Part shown: piece after piece, positions 17,037 through 25,879 of the stretch
How positions within the stretch are numbered: the first letter of the stretch is position 1
How the letters are laid out: each line of letters starts with the position of its first letter
NCBI RefSeq assembly: GCF_001879105.1
Contig: NZ_MLCF01000021.1
Location: 1-58,429 of the forward strand
Source of the DNA: Mangrovactinospora gilvigrisea
GTDB taxonomy: Bacteria; Actinomycetota; Actinomycetes; Streptomycetales; Streptomycetaceae
Reading direction: 5' to 3'
Length of the DNA stretch: 58,429 bases
Made by a program: the position numbers and the translations under genes
The notes under the pieces: generated by a model
The model's database searches: none
The model's input: only the letters and a program-made list of their open reading frames with translations
What the model was told of the DNA's origin: nothing

Positions 17037-17768
17037 ATGAACCGCATCCGCAGGCTCTCCCTGGCCGGCGCCGCCGCCGGCGTCGCCGTCCTCGGCCTGG
17101 CCGTCCCGGCCAGCGCGCATGTGACGGTCAATCCGTCCAGCGCCCCGCAGGGCAGCTACAGCACCCTGGCGTTCAAGGTCCCCAACGAGAAGGACAACGC
17201 CGACACCGTCAAGGTCGAGGTGTACTTCCCGACCGACCACCCGCTCGCCTCGGTGAGCGTCCAGCCGGTCCCCGGCTGGACCGCCACCGTGCAGAAGACC
17301 ACGCTCAAGACGCCCATCAAGACGGACGACGGCACGGTCACCCAGGCCGTCTCCAAGGTGACCTGGTCCGGCGGGAAGATCGCCCCCAACCAGTTCCAGC
17401 AGTTCACCGTCTCCGCCGGTCCGCTGCCGTCCGACGCCAAGAGCCTGACGTTCAAGGCCCTGCAGACGTACAGCGACCAGGGCGGCAAGGATGTCGTGCG
17501 GTGGATCGAGCCGGCGCAGGCCGGCCGGCCCGAGCCGCAGAACCCGGCGCCCGTCCTCACCCTCACCCCGGCGTCCTCGGGCGACGCCGCGACCGGCGCT
17601 TCCGGCGCCGCCGCGACCAGGGCCGCCGCCCCGGCGTCCGCCGCGTCCTCGGACAGCGACGGCACCGCCCGCGGCCTGGCCGTCGCGGCGCTGGTGGTCG
17701 GCGCGGCCGGAGTCGCCGTGGGCGCCTTCGGGTTCCGCGCCGCCCGCCGCGGCCGCGCCGGCTCCTGA
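17037..17768 (+). CDS. ycnI: YcnI/DUF1775 copper-binding protein
   Basis: The protein has 243 residues from the ATG at 17037, with GGAG upstream. A Sec signal peptide (1-27) ends AVPASA, so the mature protein starts HVTVNPSSAPQGSYS. The N-terminal His after cleavage, together with a Glu and a Trp in the YcnI fold, forms the monohistidine brace that binds Cu(II) in characterised YcnI proteins. A low-complexity Ala/Ser linker (about 185-212) precedes a C-terminal membrane helix (about 215-235) and an RRGRAGS tail, so it is anchored outside the cell. It precedes the Sco-PCuAC gene by 87 bp and is likely co-regulated. Confidence 0.9.
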   Translation: MNRIRRLSLAGAAAGVAVLGLAVPASAHVTVNPSSAPQGSYSTLAFKVPNEKDNADTVKVEVYFPTDHPLASVSVQPVPGWTATVQKTTLKTPIKTDDGTVTQAVSKVTWSGGKIAPNQFQQFTVSAGPLPSDAKSLTFKALQTYSDQGGKDVVRWIEPAQAGRPEPQNPAPVLTLTPASSGDAATGASGAAATRAAAPASAASSDSDGTARGLAVAALVVGAAGVAVGAFGFRAARRGRAGS

Positions 17769-17777
17769 CACCGCCCC

Positions 17778-17804
17778 AGGGGCGGCGGCCCGGCCGCCGC
17801 CCCT
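17778..17804. terminator. Hairpin between ycnI and the Sco-PCuAC gene
   Basis: Bases 17778-17788 pair with 17794-17804 over 11 bp, with a 5-base loop. It may partly end ycnI transcription or stabilise the upstream message. No T run follows. Confidence 0.45.
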
Positions 17805-17855
17805 CCCCCTCGGACCGCCAATCCACCCCTCCCGCACGGAAGTCCTGATCCCGCC

Positions 17856-19004
17856 ATGCTCCCCAGCTCCACCACCCCGGACCGCACCCGGACCCGCCGC
17901 CCCAGGGCGCTCGCCGTCGCCGCGGCCGCCGCGGCCGCCGCCGGCGCCCTGGTCCTCGCCGGCTGCTCCAGCTCCGGCTCCGACTCGGCCGCGACCGTCT
18001 CCTCGCACCCCTCTCCGAAGTCCGTCTACCGGGCGACGGCGCTCGACACCCCGTGGGCGAAGCCCGACGTGACGCTCACCGACACCTCCGGCAAGCCCTT
18101 CAACCTGCGCAAGGACACCGCCGGCAGGACGACGCTGCTCTACTTCGGCTACACGCACTGCCCGGACGAGTGCCCGACGACGATGGCCGACATCGCCGTG
18201 GCGCTCCAGCAGCTGCCCAAGGCCGAGCAGCAGAAGGTCGACGTCGTCTTCGTCACCACCGACCCGGCGCACGACTCGAAGAGGACCATCCGCACCTGGC
18301 TGGACTCCTTCAGCAGCCATTTCATCGGCCTCACCGGCGACTTCAAGACGATCCAGGGCGCGGCCCGGAAGGTCGGCATCGGGGTCTCCCCGGCCACCGT
18401 CGCCAAGGACGGCTCCATCACCGCCGTGCACGGCACCCAGGTGGTGCCGTTCGCGCCGGACGGCAAGGCGCACGTCATCTTCATGAACGACCAGTCCACG
18501 CCGCAGACCTTCGCCCACGACCTGCCGCTGCTCATCAACGACGTCCCGCCGGGCGGCGGCTCCGGCAAGGGCTCCGCCGGCGGCGCCGAGAGCCAGGCCT
18601 CGGCCGCCGCCAAGGGCGCCACGCACACCCCGCCGAAGCTGACGGTGAAGCAGCAGTACGTGCCGAAGCCGGCGGCCGGCGGCATGGCCGCGGCCTACCT
18701 CACCGTCGCCAACTCCGGCGGCACCACGGACCGTCTGACGCGGGTGACCAGCCAGGACGCCACCACGGTCACCATGGACACCACCAGCGGCGGCAGCATG
18801 CAGGAGGTCACCGGCTTCAATGTGCCGGCCGGCGGCACCCTCGCGCTCGCCCGCGGCGGCAACCACCTGATGCTCCAGGGGCTGAAGAAGCCGCTCAAGG
18901 AGGGCGGTTCGATCACGCTGCGGCTGACGTTCGCGCAGTCCGGGCCGCGCACCGTCACGGTGCCGGTCGAGTCGATGACGTACCGGCCCGGCTCGGCCGG
19001 CTGA
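17856..19004 (+). CDS. Lipoprotein fusing Sco1/SenC and PCuAC copper-chaperone domains
   Basis: The protein has 382 residues. A lipoprotein signal peptide ends LVLAGC (Cys at about 36). Residues about 65-230 are a Sco1/SenC thioredoxin-fold domain: the copper site CPDECP and the later His in AVHGTQ are present. A Gly/Ser/Ala linker (about 232-255) leads to a PCuAC domain (about 258-380) with Met residues in TVTMDTTSGGSMQEV and GGNHLMLQGL, matching the His/Met copper site of that family. In many bacteria these are separate genes of one operon; both deliver copper to cytochrome oxidase CuA or other extracytoplasmic enzymes. Here one polypeptide carries both. Upstream is ycnI; copCD follows after 22 bp. 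Confidence 0.9.
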   Translation: MLPSSTTPDRTRTRRPRALAVAAAAAAAAGALVLAGCSSSGSDSAATVSSHPSPKSVYRATALDTPWAKPDVTLTDTSGKPFNLRKDTAGRTTLLYFGYTHCPDECPTTMADIAVALQQLPKAEQQKVDVVFVTTDPAHDSKRTIRTWLDSFSSHFIGLTGDFKTIQGAARKVGIGVSPATVAKDGSITAVHGTQVVPFAPDGKAHVIFMNDQSTPQTFAHDLPLLINDVPPGGGSGKGSAGGAESQASAAAKGATHTPPKLTVKQQYVPKPAAGGMAAAYLTVANSGGTTDRLTRVTSQDATTVTMDTTSGGSMQEVTGFNVPAGGTLALARGGNHLMLQGLKKPLKEGGSITLRLTFAQSGPRTVTVPVESMTYRPGSAG

Positions 19005-19026
19005 CCGGCACAGGGGGCGAATTCCG

Positions 19027-20922
19027 GTGACGATACGTCGGGTCTCCCGATGGGCGACGACGCTGCTGGCGGCGGCCGCCGCCGCGCTGGTGCTGCTGCT
19101 GGCGGGCGCGGCGCCGGCGTCCGCGCACGCCCAGCTGGAGAGCTCCACGCCCGGGCAGGGGCAGACGCTGGGCGCGTCCGCCGCGCCGGGCCAGGTGGTG
19201 CTCACCTTCAGCGAGTCGGTGACGCTGCGCGCGGACGACGTCCGGGTCTTCGCGCCCAACGGCTCGCGGGCCGACACCGGCGGGACGGGCCACGCCGGCG
19301 GCCGCACCGACACCGCCCGGGTGGCGCTGCGGTCCGGGCTGGCCCAGGGCACCTACACGGTGGCCTGGCAGGCGATCTCGGCGGACACCCACCCGGTGGG
19401 CGGCGCCTTCACCTTCAACATCGGCCACGCCTCGGCGACCACCGCGGCGCCCGGCGAGAAGCCGGCCGTCGGCGGGACGGCGGCGGTGGAGTGGGCGTAC
19501 CAGATCGCCCGCGGGGTGGCGTACGCGGCGTTCGCGCTGCTCGTCGGCGGCTCGGCGTTCGTGCTGCTGCTGTGGACGCGGGGGGTGCGGCGCCCGGACG
19601 TGCAGCGGCTGCTGCAGGGCTCCTGGGCGGCGCTGCTGCTCTCCACGGTGGCCGTGCTGCTCCTCTACGGTCCGCACACCGCGGGCGGCGGGCCGGGGAA
19701 GGCGCTCTCCTACTCCCTGATCCGCAGCACGCTGGGGACCCGGCTGGGGACGGCGCTCGGGATGCGGCTGCTGCTGCTCGCGGTCTTCGCCGTCTTCCTG
19801 TCGGTGCTGGCGGTGCGGCTGGGCAGGGCGAAGGACGTCACCGCCGGTCCGGGCCGCGACCTGCGCTGGGCGCTGGGCCTGGTGGGGGCGCTGCTGGCGT
19901 GGGGGCTGGCGGCGACCTGGTCGGCGGCCGACCACGCCGCGGTGGGCATCCAGCCGGGGCTGGCGCTGCCGCTGGACATGGTGCACCTGATGGCGATGGC
20001 GCTGTGGCTGGGCGGGTTGACGACGATCCTGCTGACGCTGCGCGGGACGGACGAGCGGGTGCCGGCGGCGGCCGTCCGGAAGTTCTCCAGGATGGCCCTG
20101 TGGTGCGTGGCCGCGCTGGCGGCGACCGGGACGTACCAGTCCTGGCGCCAGGTCGGCACCTGGTCGGCGCTGTACGAGACGGACTACGGACGCACCCTGC
20201 TCATCAAGCTCCTCCTCGTCGCCACCATCGTCGGAGCCGCCGCGGCCTCCCGCAGACTCGTCGCCCAACTCACGGACAGCACCCCGGCGGTCGGCGCCCC
20301 CGGCGGGGTGGAGTGCCGGGGCGAAGGGGCGGCAACAGCGAGCACCACCAAGCGCAAGGCCGAACTGGAGCGCCAGCAGAACGCCCGAACCGCGGCGGCA
20401 CGCCGCCGCGCCGAGCGCCTCGACCCGACCCCCGCCCTCCTCCGGCGCTCCGTCCTCACCGAGACCGCCCTCGCGGTCGCCGTCCTCGCCGTCACCACCG
20501 TCCTCACCAACAGCAACCCGGCCCGCAACGAGGCCGCCGCCGCCAAGTCCCCGTCCCCGGCGGCCACCCGCCGCGCGGCCCCGCAGAACACCGTCACCAT
20601 CCCCTTCGACACCGGCGGCGCCAACGGCCGCGGCACGGCCGATGTCACCCTGGATCCCGGACGGACCGGCGGCAACACCCTCCATGTGCTGCTCGCCACC
20701 CCGTCGAAGAAGCCCATGGACGTCGCCGAACTGGACGTCGGCCTGACCCTGCCCGCCCGCGACATCGGCCCGATCCCCGTGAAGACGAACCACCTCGACA
20801 CCGGCCACTACGCCGCGAGCAGCGTCTCCGTCCCCATGCCGGGGCGCTGGCGCGTCGCGATCACCGTCCGCACCTCCGCGATCGACGAGATCACCGTCTA
20901 CGGCCAGGTGACGGTCCGTTGA
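19027..20922 (+). CDS. copCD: CopC-CopD fusion copper resistance/uptake protein
   Basis: The protein has 631 residues from the GTG at 19027, preceded by AGGGGGC. A signal peptide ends PASAHAQLESS, so the mature N-terminus is His, the CopC copper ligand. CopC spans about 35-140 (TLRADDVRVFAPNG, DTHPVGGAFTF). A CopD membrane domain of about eight helices follows (about 155-430), containing WSAADHAAVGIQPG and DMVHLMAMALWLGG. A charged linker with KRKAELERQQN and then an extracytoplasmic beta-type domain (about 530-631) close the protein. It moves copper across the membrane. The stop overlaps the next gene's TTG start. Confidence 0.92.
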   Translation: MTIRRVSRWATTLLAAAAAALVLLLAGAAPASAHAQLESSTPGQGQTLGASAAPGQVVLTFSESVTLRADDVRVFAPNGSRADTGGTGHAGGRTDTARVALRSGLAQGTYTVAWQAISADTHPVGGAFTFNIGHASATTAAPGEKPAVGGTAAVEWAYQIARGVAYAAFALLVGGSAFVLLLWTRGVRRPDVQRLLQGSWAALLLSTVAVLLLYGPHTAGGGPGKALSYSLIRSTLGTRLGTALGMRLLLLAVFAVFLSVLAVRLGRAKDVTAGPGRDLRWALGLVGALLAWGLAATWSAADHAAVGIQPGLALPLDMVHLMAMALWLGGLTTILLTLRGTDERVPAAAVRKFSRMALWCVAALAATGTYQSWRQVGTWSALYETDYGRTLLIKLLLVATIVGAAAASRRLVAQLTDSTPAVGAPGGVECRGEGAATASTTKRKAELERQQNARTAAARRRAERLDPTPALLRRSVLTETALAVAVLAVTTVLTNSNPARNEAAAAKSPSPAATRRAAPQNTVTIPFDTGGANGRGTADVTLDPGRTGGNTLHVLLATPSKKPMDVAELDVGLTLPARDIGPIPVKTNHLDTGHYAASSVSVPMPGRWRVAITVRTSAIDEITVYGQVTVR

Positions 20923-22163
20923 GCGAGCCCGAATCCCCCGGCCCCGTCACCCGCCGCAGGCTGCTCGGCACCGCCGCCGCAACCGCCGCCGCCGGCCTCG
21001 CCGCCGGCGCCGGGGGTGCCGCCGCCGCCCAGGCGCTGACCGCCGCGCCGGCGCCCACCCCGCTCACCGCGGTGGGCACCGACCGCGTGCCCTTCCACGG
21101 CGCCCACCAGGCCGGCATCGCCCAACGCGCCCAGGCGGTCGGCCAGCTGGCCGCCTTCGACCTGCGCCCGGCGGGGCGGTCCCGCCGCGCCCTCGCCGCC
21201 CTGCTGCGCCGCTGGACGGCGGCGGCCGCCGCGATGGCCGAGGGCAGGCCGCCGTCCGACGACGACCAGGTGGCGCTGGACGCGGGCCCGTCCCGGCTCA
21301 CCGTCACCTTCGGGCTGGGCCGCTCGCTCTTCGCCCGGGTCGACGGCCTCGGCGACCGGCTCCCGGCGGCGCTCGCGCCGATCCCGGCCTTCGGCCAGGA
21401 CCAGCTGGACCCGGCGCGCTCGGACGGCGACCTGTTCGTGCAGATCGGCGCGGACGACCCCAACGTCGCCTGGCACGCGCTGCGCACCGTGCAGCGGCTG
21501 GCCCGGGGGACCGCCGCCGTCCGCTGGCAGATGTCCGGCTTCAACCGGGCGCCCGGCGCGGCCACCGTCGACCGCACCCCGCGCAATCTGATGGGCCAGG
21601 TCGACGGCACCGGCAACCCGGCCTCGCTCGGCAAGGTCTGGGTGCCGCGGTCGTCCGGGGACCAGGCGTGGATGCGCGGCGGCTCGTACGCGGTGGTGCG
21701 CCGCATCCGGATGCTGCTGGACGACTGGGACGAGCTGGACGGGGGCCGCCAGGAGGCGGTGATCGGCCGGCGGCGGTCCACCGGCGCGCCGCTCTCCGCG
21801 CCGGCGCACGCGCCCGAGAGGACGCCGATGGACCTCGCGGCGACCGGCTCCGACGGGCTGCCGGCGATCGCCGCCAACGCCCACATCCGGCTGGCGGCGC
21901 CGCAGTCCAACGGCGGGGCGACGCTGCTGCGGCGGACGTTCTCCTTCCACGACGGCTACGACCCGGACGGCGCCCCGGACGCGGGGCTGCTCTTCGTCGC
22001 CTGGCAGGCGGACCCGCGCACAGGCTTCGTCCCCGTCCAGCGCCGCCTGGACCGCGGCGACGCGCTCTCCGTCTTCGTCCGCCACGTCTCCAGCGCCCTG
22101 TTCGCCGTCCCCCCGGGCTGCGCCCCGGGCGAGTACGTGGGCCAACCCCTCCTGGAGGCCTGA
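20919..22163 (+). CDS. dtpA: Tat-exported DyP-type heme peroxidase
   Basis: The protein has 414 residues. The only usable start is a TTG at 20919 that overlaps the copCD stop (TTGA), with AGGTGA a short way upstream. The twin-arginine signal TRRRLLGTAAATAAAG is near the N-terminus. DyP hallmarks follow: the GxxDG motif in LMGQVDGTGN (distal Asp), the proximal heme His in NAHIRLAAP and the distal Arg in LLRRTFSF. The enzyme oxidises substrates with hydrogen peroxide outside the membrane. In Streptomyces a DyP (DtpA) encoded with Sco and CopCD genes takes part in copper trafficking and GlxA-linked morphology; I name it on that basis. Confidence 0.9.
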   Translation: MSEPESPGPVTRRRLLGTAAATAAAGLAAGAGGAAAAQALTAAPAPTPLTAVGTDRVPFHGAHQAGIAQRAQAVGQLAAFDLRPAGRSRRALAALLRRWTAAAAAMAEGRPPSDDDQVALDAGPSRLTVTFGLGRSLFARVDGLGDRLPAALAPIPAFGQDQLDPARSDGDLFVQIGADDPNVAWHALRTVQRLARGTAAVRWQMSGFNRAPGAATVDRTPRNLMGQVDGTGNPASLGKVWVPRSSGDQAWMRGGSYAVVRRIRMLLDDWDELDGGRQEAVIGRRRSTGAPLSAPAHAPERTPMDLAATGSDGLPAIAANAHIRLAAPQSNGGATLLRRTFSFHDGYDPDGAPDAGLLFVAWQADPRTGFVPVQRRLDRGDALSVFVRHVSSALFAVPPGCAPGEYVGQPLLEA

Positions 22164-22184
22164 ATGGGACAGCGAGCCGGCGAC

Positions 22185-22190
22185 TAACCT
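22185..22190 (+). promoter_or_regulatory. -10 element of pheA (leaderless type)
   Basis: TAACCT is six bases before the ATG at 22197, with no ribosome binding site between. No good -35 is visible. Confidence 0.45.
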
Positions 22191-22196
22191 GACTCC

Positions 22197-23138
22197 ATGG
22201 CACCAGCCCCGCACGCCGCGCAGTCCTACGTCTACCTCGGCCCCTCCGGCACCTTCACGGAGGCGGCCCTCCACACCCTCCCCGAGGCCGCCACCCGCGA
22301 GCTCCTCCCCCTCACCTCCGTCCCGGCCGCGCTCGACGCGGTCCGCCGCGGCGAGGCCGCCGCCGCGTTCGTCGCGCTGGAGAACTCCGTGGAGGGCCCG
22401 GTCCCCGGCACCCTCGACGAGCTGGCCGGCGGCGAGCCGCTGACCATCTTCCGCGAGGTGCTGCTGCCCATCGAGTTCGCCCTGCTGGCCCGTCCGGGCA
22501 CGGAGTTCGGGGACATCAAGACCGTCACCGGCCACCCCGTCGCGCAGAGCCAGGTGCGCCGCTGGCTGGGCACCGAGCTGCCGGACGCGGAGTGGGAGTC
22601 CGCCGCGTCCAACGCGGACGGCGCGCGGATGGTCTCCGAGGGGCGCTACGACGCGGCGTTCGCCGGGGAGTTCGCGGCGGCGCAGTACGGGCTCGTCCCG
22701 CTGCGCACCGGGATCAACGACGCGGCGTCCGCCACCACCCGCTTCGTGCTGGTCGGGCGGCCCGGCCGGCCGCCGGCGCGCACCGGCTCGGACCGCTCGA
22801 CGGTGGCCATGTGGCTGGCGGAGGACCACCCGGGCGCGCTGCTGGAGCTGCTCCAGCAGTTCGCGGTGCGCGGCGTCAACATGTCCCGGATCGAGTCCCG
22901 TCCGACGGGTGAGGGGCTGGGCCGCTACTACTTCATCGCGGACTTCGACGGGCACATCGACGACCTGCGGGTGGGCGAGGCCCTGATGGGGCTGCACCGG
23001 ATCTGCCCCAAGGTGCGCTTCCTGGGCTCGTATCCGCGGGCCGACCGCGCCGAACCCCGGCTGGGGCAGGGGACTTCGGACGCGGAGTTCCGGGCCGCCC
23101 ACGACTGGCTCGCCAACTGCCGCGACGGACGGGCCTGA
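22197..23138 (+). CDS. pheA: Prephenate dehydratase
   Basis: The protein has 313 residues. It converts prephenate to phenylpyruvate, the committed step to phenylalanine. The periplasmic-binding-like catalytic domain runs from [15 protein letters not shown] to about residue 190, with VALENSVEG and the catalytic Thr region [15 protein letters not shown]. An ACT regulatory domain follows (about 200-285), with the Phe-binding [14 protein letters not shown] motif, so feedback inhibition by phenylalanine is expected. There is no fused chorismate mutase. It lies upstream of serS, separated by a DnaA-box-rich gap of 305 bp. Confidence 0.96.
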   Translation: MAPAPHAAQSYVYLGPSGTFTEAALHTLPEAATRELLPLTSVPAALDAVRRGEAAAAFVALENSVEGPVPGTLDELAGGEPLTIFREVLLPIEFALLARPGTEFGDIKTVTGHPVAQSQVRRWLGTELPDAEWESAASNADGARMVSEGRYDAAFAGEFAAAQYGLVPLRTGINDAASATTRFVLVGRPGRPPARTGSDRSTVAMWLAEDHPGALLELLQQFAVRGVNMSRIESRPTGEGLGRYYFIADFDGHIDDLRVGEALMGLHRICPKVRFLGSYPRADRAEPRLGQGTSDAEFRAAHDWLANCRDGRA

Positions 23139-23157
23139 ACGACCCGCCCCACCAGCT

Positions 23158-23370
23158 TTTTCCACAGCCCCAGGGGGAGTTGTCCACAGGCTGTCCACAG
23201 GGCTTGTCCACAGGATTCGGGAAGTTATCCACAGGGTGTGCGCGGGTCTTCGCGCCCCATGCCAAAGTCGACACATCGCTTAGAAGCCTTTGCTCACGCG
23301 GTGTTGACACTCCGGTCACGCACCGCACCGAAGGCCCGTCGCGCTCCGCGGGCGCCGAAAGTTATCCACA
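23158..23370 (+). promoter_or_regulatory. Cluster of DnaA boxes between pheA and serS
   Basis: Nine-mers in the same orientation: TTTTCCACA (23158), TTGTCCACA (23180), CTGTCCACA (23191), TTGTCCACA (23204), TTATCCACA (23225) and TTATCCACA (23362), with a weaker TCTTCCACA at 23394. TTGTCCACA is the preferred Streptomyces DnaA box. Spacings of 22, 11, 13 and 21 bp put the first five near one face of the helix. The gap (23139-23443) has no gene. It is expected to bind DnaA and could titrate DnaA or control serS/pheA. Confidence 0.8.
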
Positions 23371-23431
23371 GGCCCGACGTGGGACGTCCACCGTCTTCCA
23401 CACCGTGCACAGTGGGCGCCCCGGTTGCCGA

Positions 23432-23437
23432 TACCCT
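23432..23437 (+). promoter_or_regulatory. -10 element of serS (leaderless type)
   Basis: TACCCT is followed by six bases and the ATG at 23444. No ribosome binding site is present. No convincing -35 is seen. Confidence 0.4.
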
Positions 23438-23443
23438 GGGCTC

Positions 23444-24748
23444 ATGATTGACCTGCGACAGCTCCGTGAGGACCCGGATCGGGTACGCGTCTCCCAGCGT
23501 GCCCGCGGCGAGGACGTCGGCCTGGTGGACGCCCTGCTCTCCGCCGACGAGCGGCGCAGGTCCGCCGGCTCCCGCTTCGACGAGCTGCGGAACGAGCAGA
23601 AGCAGCTGGGCAAGAGGATCCCCAAGGCCCAGGGCGAGGAGAAGCAGGCGCTGCTGAAGCAGGCCGGGGAGCTCTCCGCGGCGGTCAAGGCGGCCGACGC
23701 GGAGCAGCACGAGGCCGCCGAGGAGGCGCAGCGCCTCGCGCTCGCCATCGGCAACATCGTGGAGCCGGACGTCCCGGTCGGCGGCGAGGAGGACTTCGCC
23801 GTCCTGGAGACCATCGGCACCCCCCGCGACTTCGCCGCCGAGGGCTTCGAGCCGCGCGACCACCTGGAGCTGGGCCAGCTGCTCGGCGCCATCGACACCG
23901 AGCGCGGCGCCAAGGTCTCCGGCGCCCGCTTCGCCTACCTCACCGGCCCCGGCGCGATGCTGGAGTTCGCCCTGGTCCAGGCGGCGATGAACCAGGCGCA
24001 GCAGGCCGGCTTCGTCCCGGTGCTGCCGCCCGCGCTGGTGAAGCCGCAGGCGATGGCCGGCACCGGCTTCCTCGGCCAGGCCGCCGACGACGTGTACTAC
24101 CTGGACAAGGACGAGCTCTACCTGGTCGGCACCTCCGAGGTGCCGCTCGCCGCCTACCACATGGACGAGATCCTGGAGGGCGCCTCGCTGCCGCGGCGCT
24201 ACGCGGGCTTCTCGCCGTGCTTCCGCCGCGAGGCCGGCTCCTACGGCAAGGACACCCGCGGCATCTTCCGCGTCCACCAGTTCGACAAGGTGGAGATGTT
24301 CACCTTCATCGCGCCGGAGCAGGCCCAGGCCGAGCACCGGCGGCTGCTGGAGTGGGAGAAGCAGTGGCTGACGTCGCTGGAGCTGCCGTTCCGCGTCATC
24401 GACGTGGCCACCGGCGACCTCGGCTCCTCGGCCGCCCGCAAGTACGACTGCGAGGCGTGGCTGCCCACCCAGGGCAAGTACCGCGAGCTCACCTCCACCT
24501 CCAACTGCACCGAGTTCCAGTCGCGGCGGCTGTCGATCCGGATGCGCGAGACCGACGAGCGCACCGGCAAGTCGGCGACGCGCCCGCTGGCCACCCTCAA
24601 CGGCACGCTGTGCGCGGTCTCCCGCACCATCGTGGCGCTGCTGGAGAACCACCAGCAGGCCGACGGCTCGGTCCGGGTCCCCGATGTGCTGCGCCCGTAC
24701 CTGGGCGGGCGCGAGGTGCTGGAGCCGACGGCCGCGCCGAAGGGCTGA
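23444..24748 (+). CDS. serS: Seryl-tRNA synthetase
   Basis: The protein has 434 residues, normal for bacterial SerRS. It charges tRNA-Ser (and tRNA-Sec where present). Residues 1-105 form the long antiparallel coiled-coil arm that grips the tRNA variable arm ([14 protein letters not shown]...[13 protein letters not shown]). The class II core follows: [10 protein letters not shown], motif 2 in [18 protein letters not shown] and [12 protein letters not shown], and motif 3 around [20 protein letters not shown]. The ATG at 23444 is chosen because homologous proteins begin MIDLR and a -10 element sits six bases upstream; an upstream GTG reading would cross the DnaA boxes. Confidence 0.97.
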   Translation: MIDLRQLREDPDRVRVSQRARGEDVGLVDALLSADERRRSAGSRFDELRNEQKQLGKRIPKAQGEEKQALLKQAGELSAAVKAADAEQHEAAEEAQRLALAIGNIVEPDVPVGGEEDFAVLETIGTPRDFAAEGFEPRDHLELGQLLGAIDTERGAKVSGARFAYLTGPGAMLEFALVQAAMNQAQQAGFVPVLPPALVKPQAMAGTGFLGQAADDVYYLDKDELYLVGTSEVPLAAYHMDEILEGASLPRRYAGFSPCFRREAGSYGKDTRGIFRVHQFDKVEMFTFIAPEQAQAEHRRLLEWEKQWLTSLELPFRVIDVATGDLGSSAARKYDCEAWLPTQGKYRELTSTSNCTEFQSRRLSIRMRETDERTGKSATRPLATLNGTLCAVSRTIVALLENHQQADGSVRVPDVLRPYLGGREVLEPTAAPKG

Positions 24749-24799
24749 CGCGTCCGTTTGCCGCGATCATGACCATCGCGCGGATGTGACACTGGTCGG

Positions 24800-25618
24800 G
24801 TGACTTCACCCGCATTCCCGTACCAGCTGGTCGCCACAGACCTCGACGGCACGCTCCTGCGCTCGGACAAGACCATCTCCGAGCGCAACCGCGCGGCGCT
24901 GGCCTCCGCACAGCGGGCCGGCGCCGCGCACATCGTGGTGACCGGCCGCGCCGTGCCCTGGGCCCGGCACATCCTGGACTCCCTCGACTACACCGGCCTG
25001 GCGGTCTGCGGGCAGGGCGCCCAGCTCTACGACGCGGGGGCGCACCGGCTGCTCACCTCGGTGACGATGGACCGCCGCACGGCGCGCGCCGCGATCGAGA
25101 AGCTGGAGGGCGAACTCGGCCCGCTGCTGGTCGCGGTGAGCCGCGACGGGCTGGACGGCGAGGTCGTCACCTCGCCCGGCTACCGGCTGGAGTCGCCGCT
25201 GCCGATCGACGTCACCGACGACCCGGAGCGGCTCTGGGCCGAGCCGATCACCCGCGCCTACATCCAGCACGACCGCCTCGACGACAGCGAGCTCTACTCG
25301 GCTGCGGTGGAGCTGGTGGGCGGCATCGGGGGCACGGTGGACGTCACCCATGCCGGGGACGACACCGTGGAGCTGCTGCCGCCGGGCCTCAGCAAGGCGA
25401 CCGGCCTGAACCTCGCGGCGCGCCGGCTGAAGGTCACCGCCCCCGGGACCATTGCCTTCGGCGACATGCTCAACGATCTGCCGATGTTCGCCTGGGCGGG
25501 CCACAGCGTCGCGATGGGCAATGCGCACCCCGAGGTGAAGGAGGCGGCCGACGAGGTGACGGCCGGCAACGACGAGGACGGCGTGGCCCTCGTGCTGGAG
25601 CGGCTCACCGAAAAATAG
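24800..25618 (+). CDS. Cof-type HAD-superfamily phosphatase
   Basis: The protein has 272 residues from a GTG at 24800. HAD motif I is LVATDLDGTLL (nucleophile Asp and general acid Asp), motif II VVTGR, motif III Lys in GLSKATGLN and motif IV FGDMLNDLPMF. A C2b cap separates motifs II and III, as in the Cof family, whose members dephosphorylate sugar phosphates, FMN or pyridoxal phosphate. The substrate cannot be told from sequence. It follows serS by 51 bp in the same direction and may share its transcript. A second Cof-type gene is at 33065. Confidence 0.9.
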   Translation: MTSPAFPYQLVATDLDGTLLRSDKTISERNRAALASAQRAGAAHIVVTGRAVPWARHILDSLDYTGLAVCGQGAQLYDAGAHRLLTSVTMDRRTARAAIEKLEGELGPLLVAVSRDGLDGEVVTSPGYRLESPLPIDVTDDPERLWAEPITRAYIQHDRLDDSELYSAAVELVGGIGGTVDVTHAGDDTVELLPPGLSKATGLNLAARRLKVTAPGTIAFGDMLNDLPMFAWAGHSVAMGNAHPEVKEAADEVTAGNDEDGVALVLERLTEK

Positions 25619-25666
25619 TCATATAGGTGTCTTGCGCCCGGAGTTGGACGGATCGACCCTGGATCC

Positions 25667-25846
25667 ATGGCCAGACTTCGCCTCCCCCGCAAGCTCAGGT
25701 TCGGCGGCGGCCGGTGGTCGCGGCCGCCGTGGCTCCCCGGAGGCGGCTCCGGGCGGGACGACGGCGGCGCGGGCGTCCGCGAACCGCGGCGTCCCAAGGG
25801 GACGCCCCCGTCCGACGCGGTCTCGCTCGCCGAGCCGCACCCGTAG
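25667..25846 (+). CDS. Possible small basic protein, 59 residues
   Basis: The ATG at 25667 opens a 59-codon frame rich in Arg, Pro and Gly (starting MARLRLPRKLRFGGGRW) and ending at TAG 25844. No clear ribosome binding site precedes it; GGATCC is immediately upstream. An A/T-rich TATAGGT lies about 45 bp before it. It fills the 261-bp gap between the HAD gene and the converging membrane-protein gene. I do not recognise a family; it could be a real small gene or a shadow frame. Confidence 0.3.
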   Translation: MARLRLPRKLRFGGGRWSRPPWLPGGGSGRDDGGAGVREPRRPKGTPPSDAVSLAEPHP

Positions 25847-25879
25847 CCGTAGCCGCACGGGCGACCCGGCCGGCAGCGG

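Noticed and set aside
23139..23443. Chromosomal origin oriC
   Set aside because: Only about six DnaA boxes and no dnaA/dnaN neighbours; Streptomyces oriC carries far more boxes.
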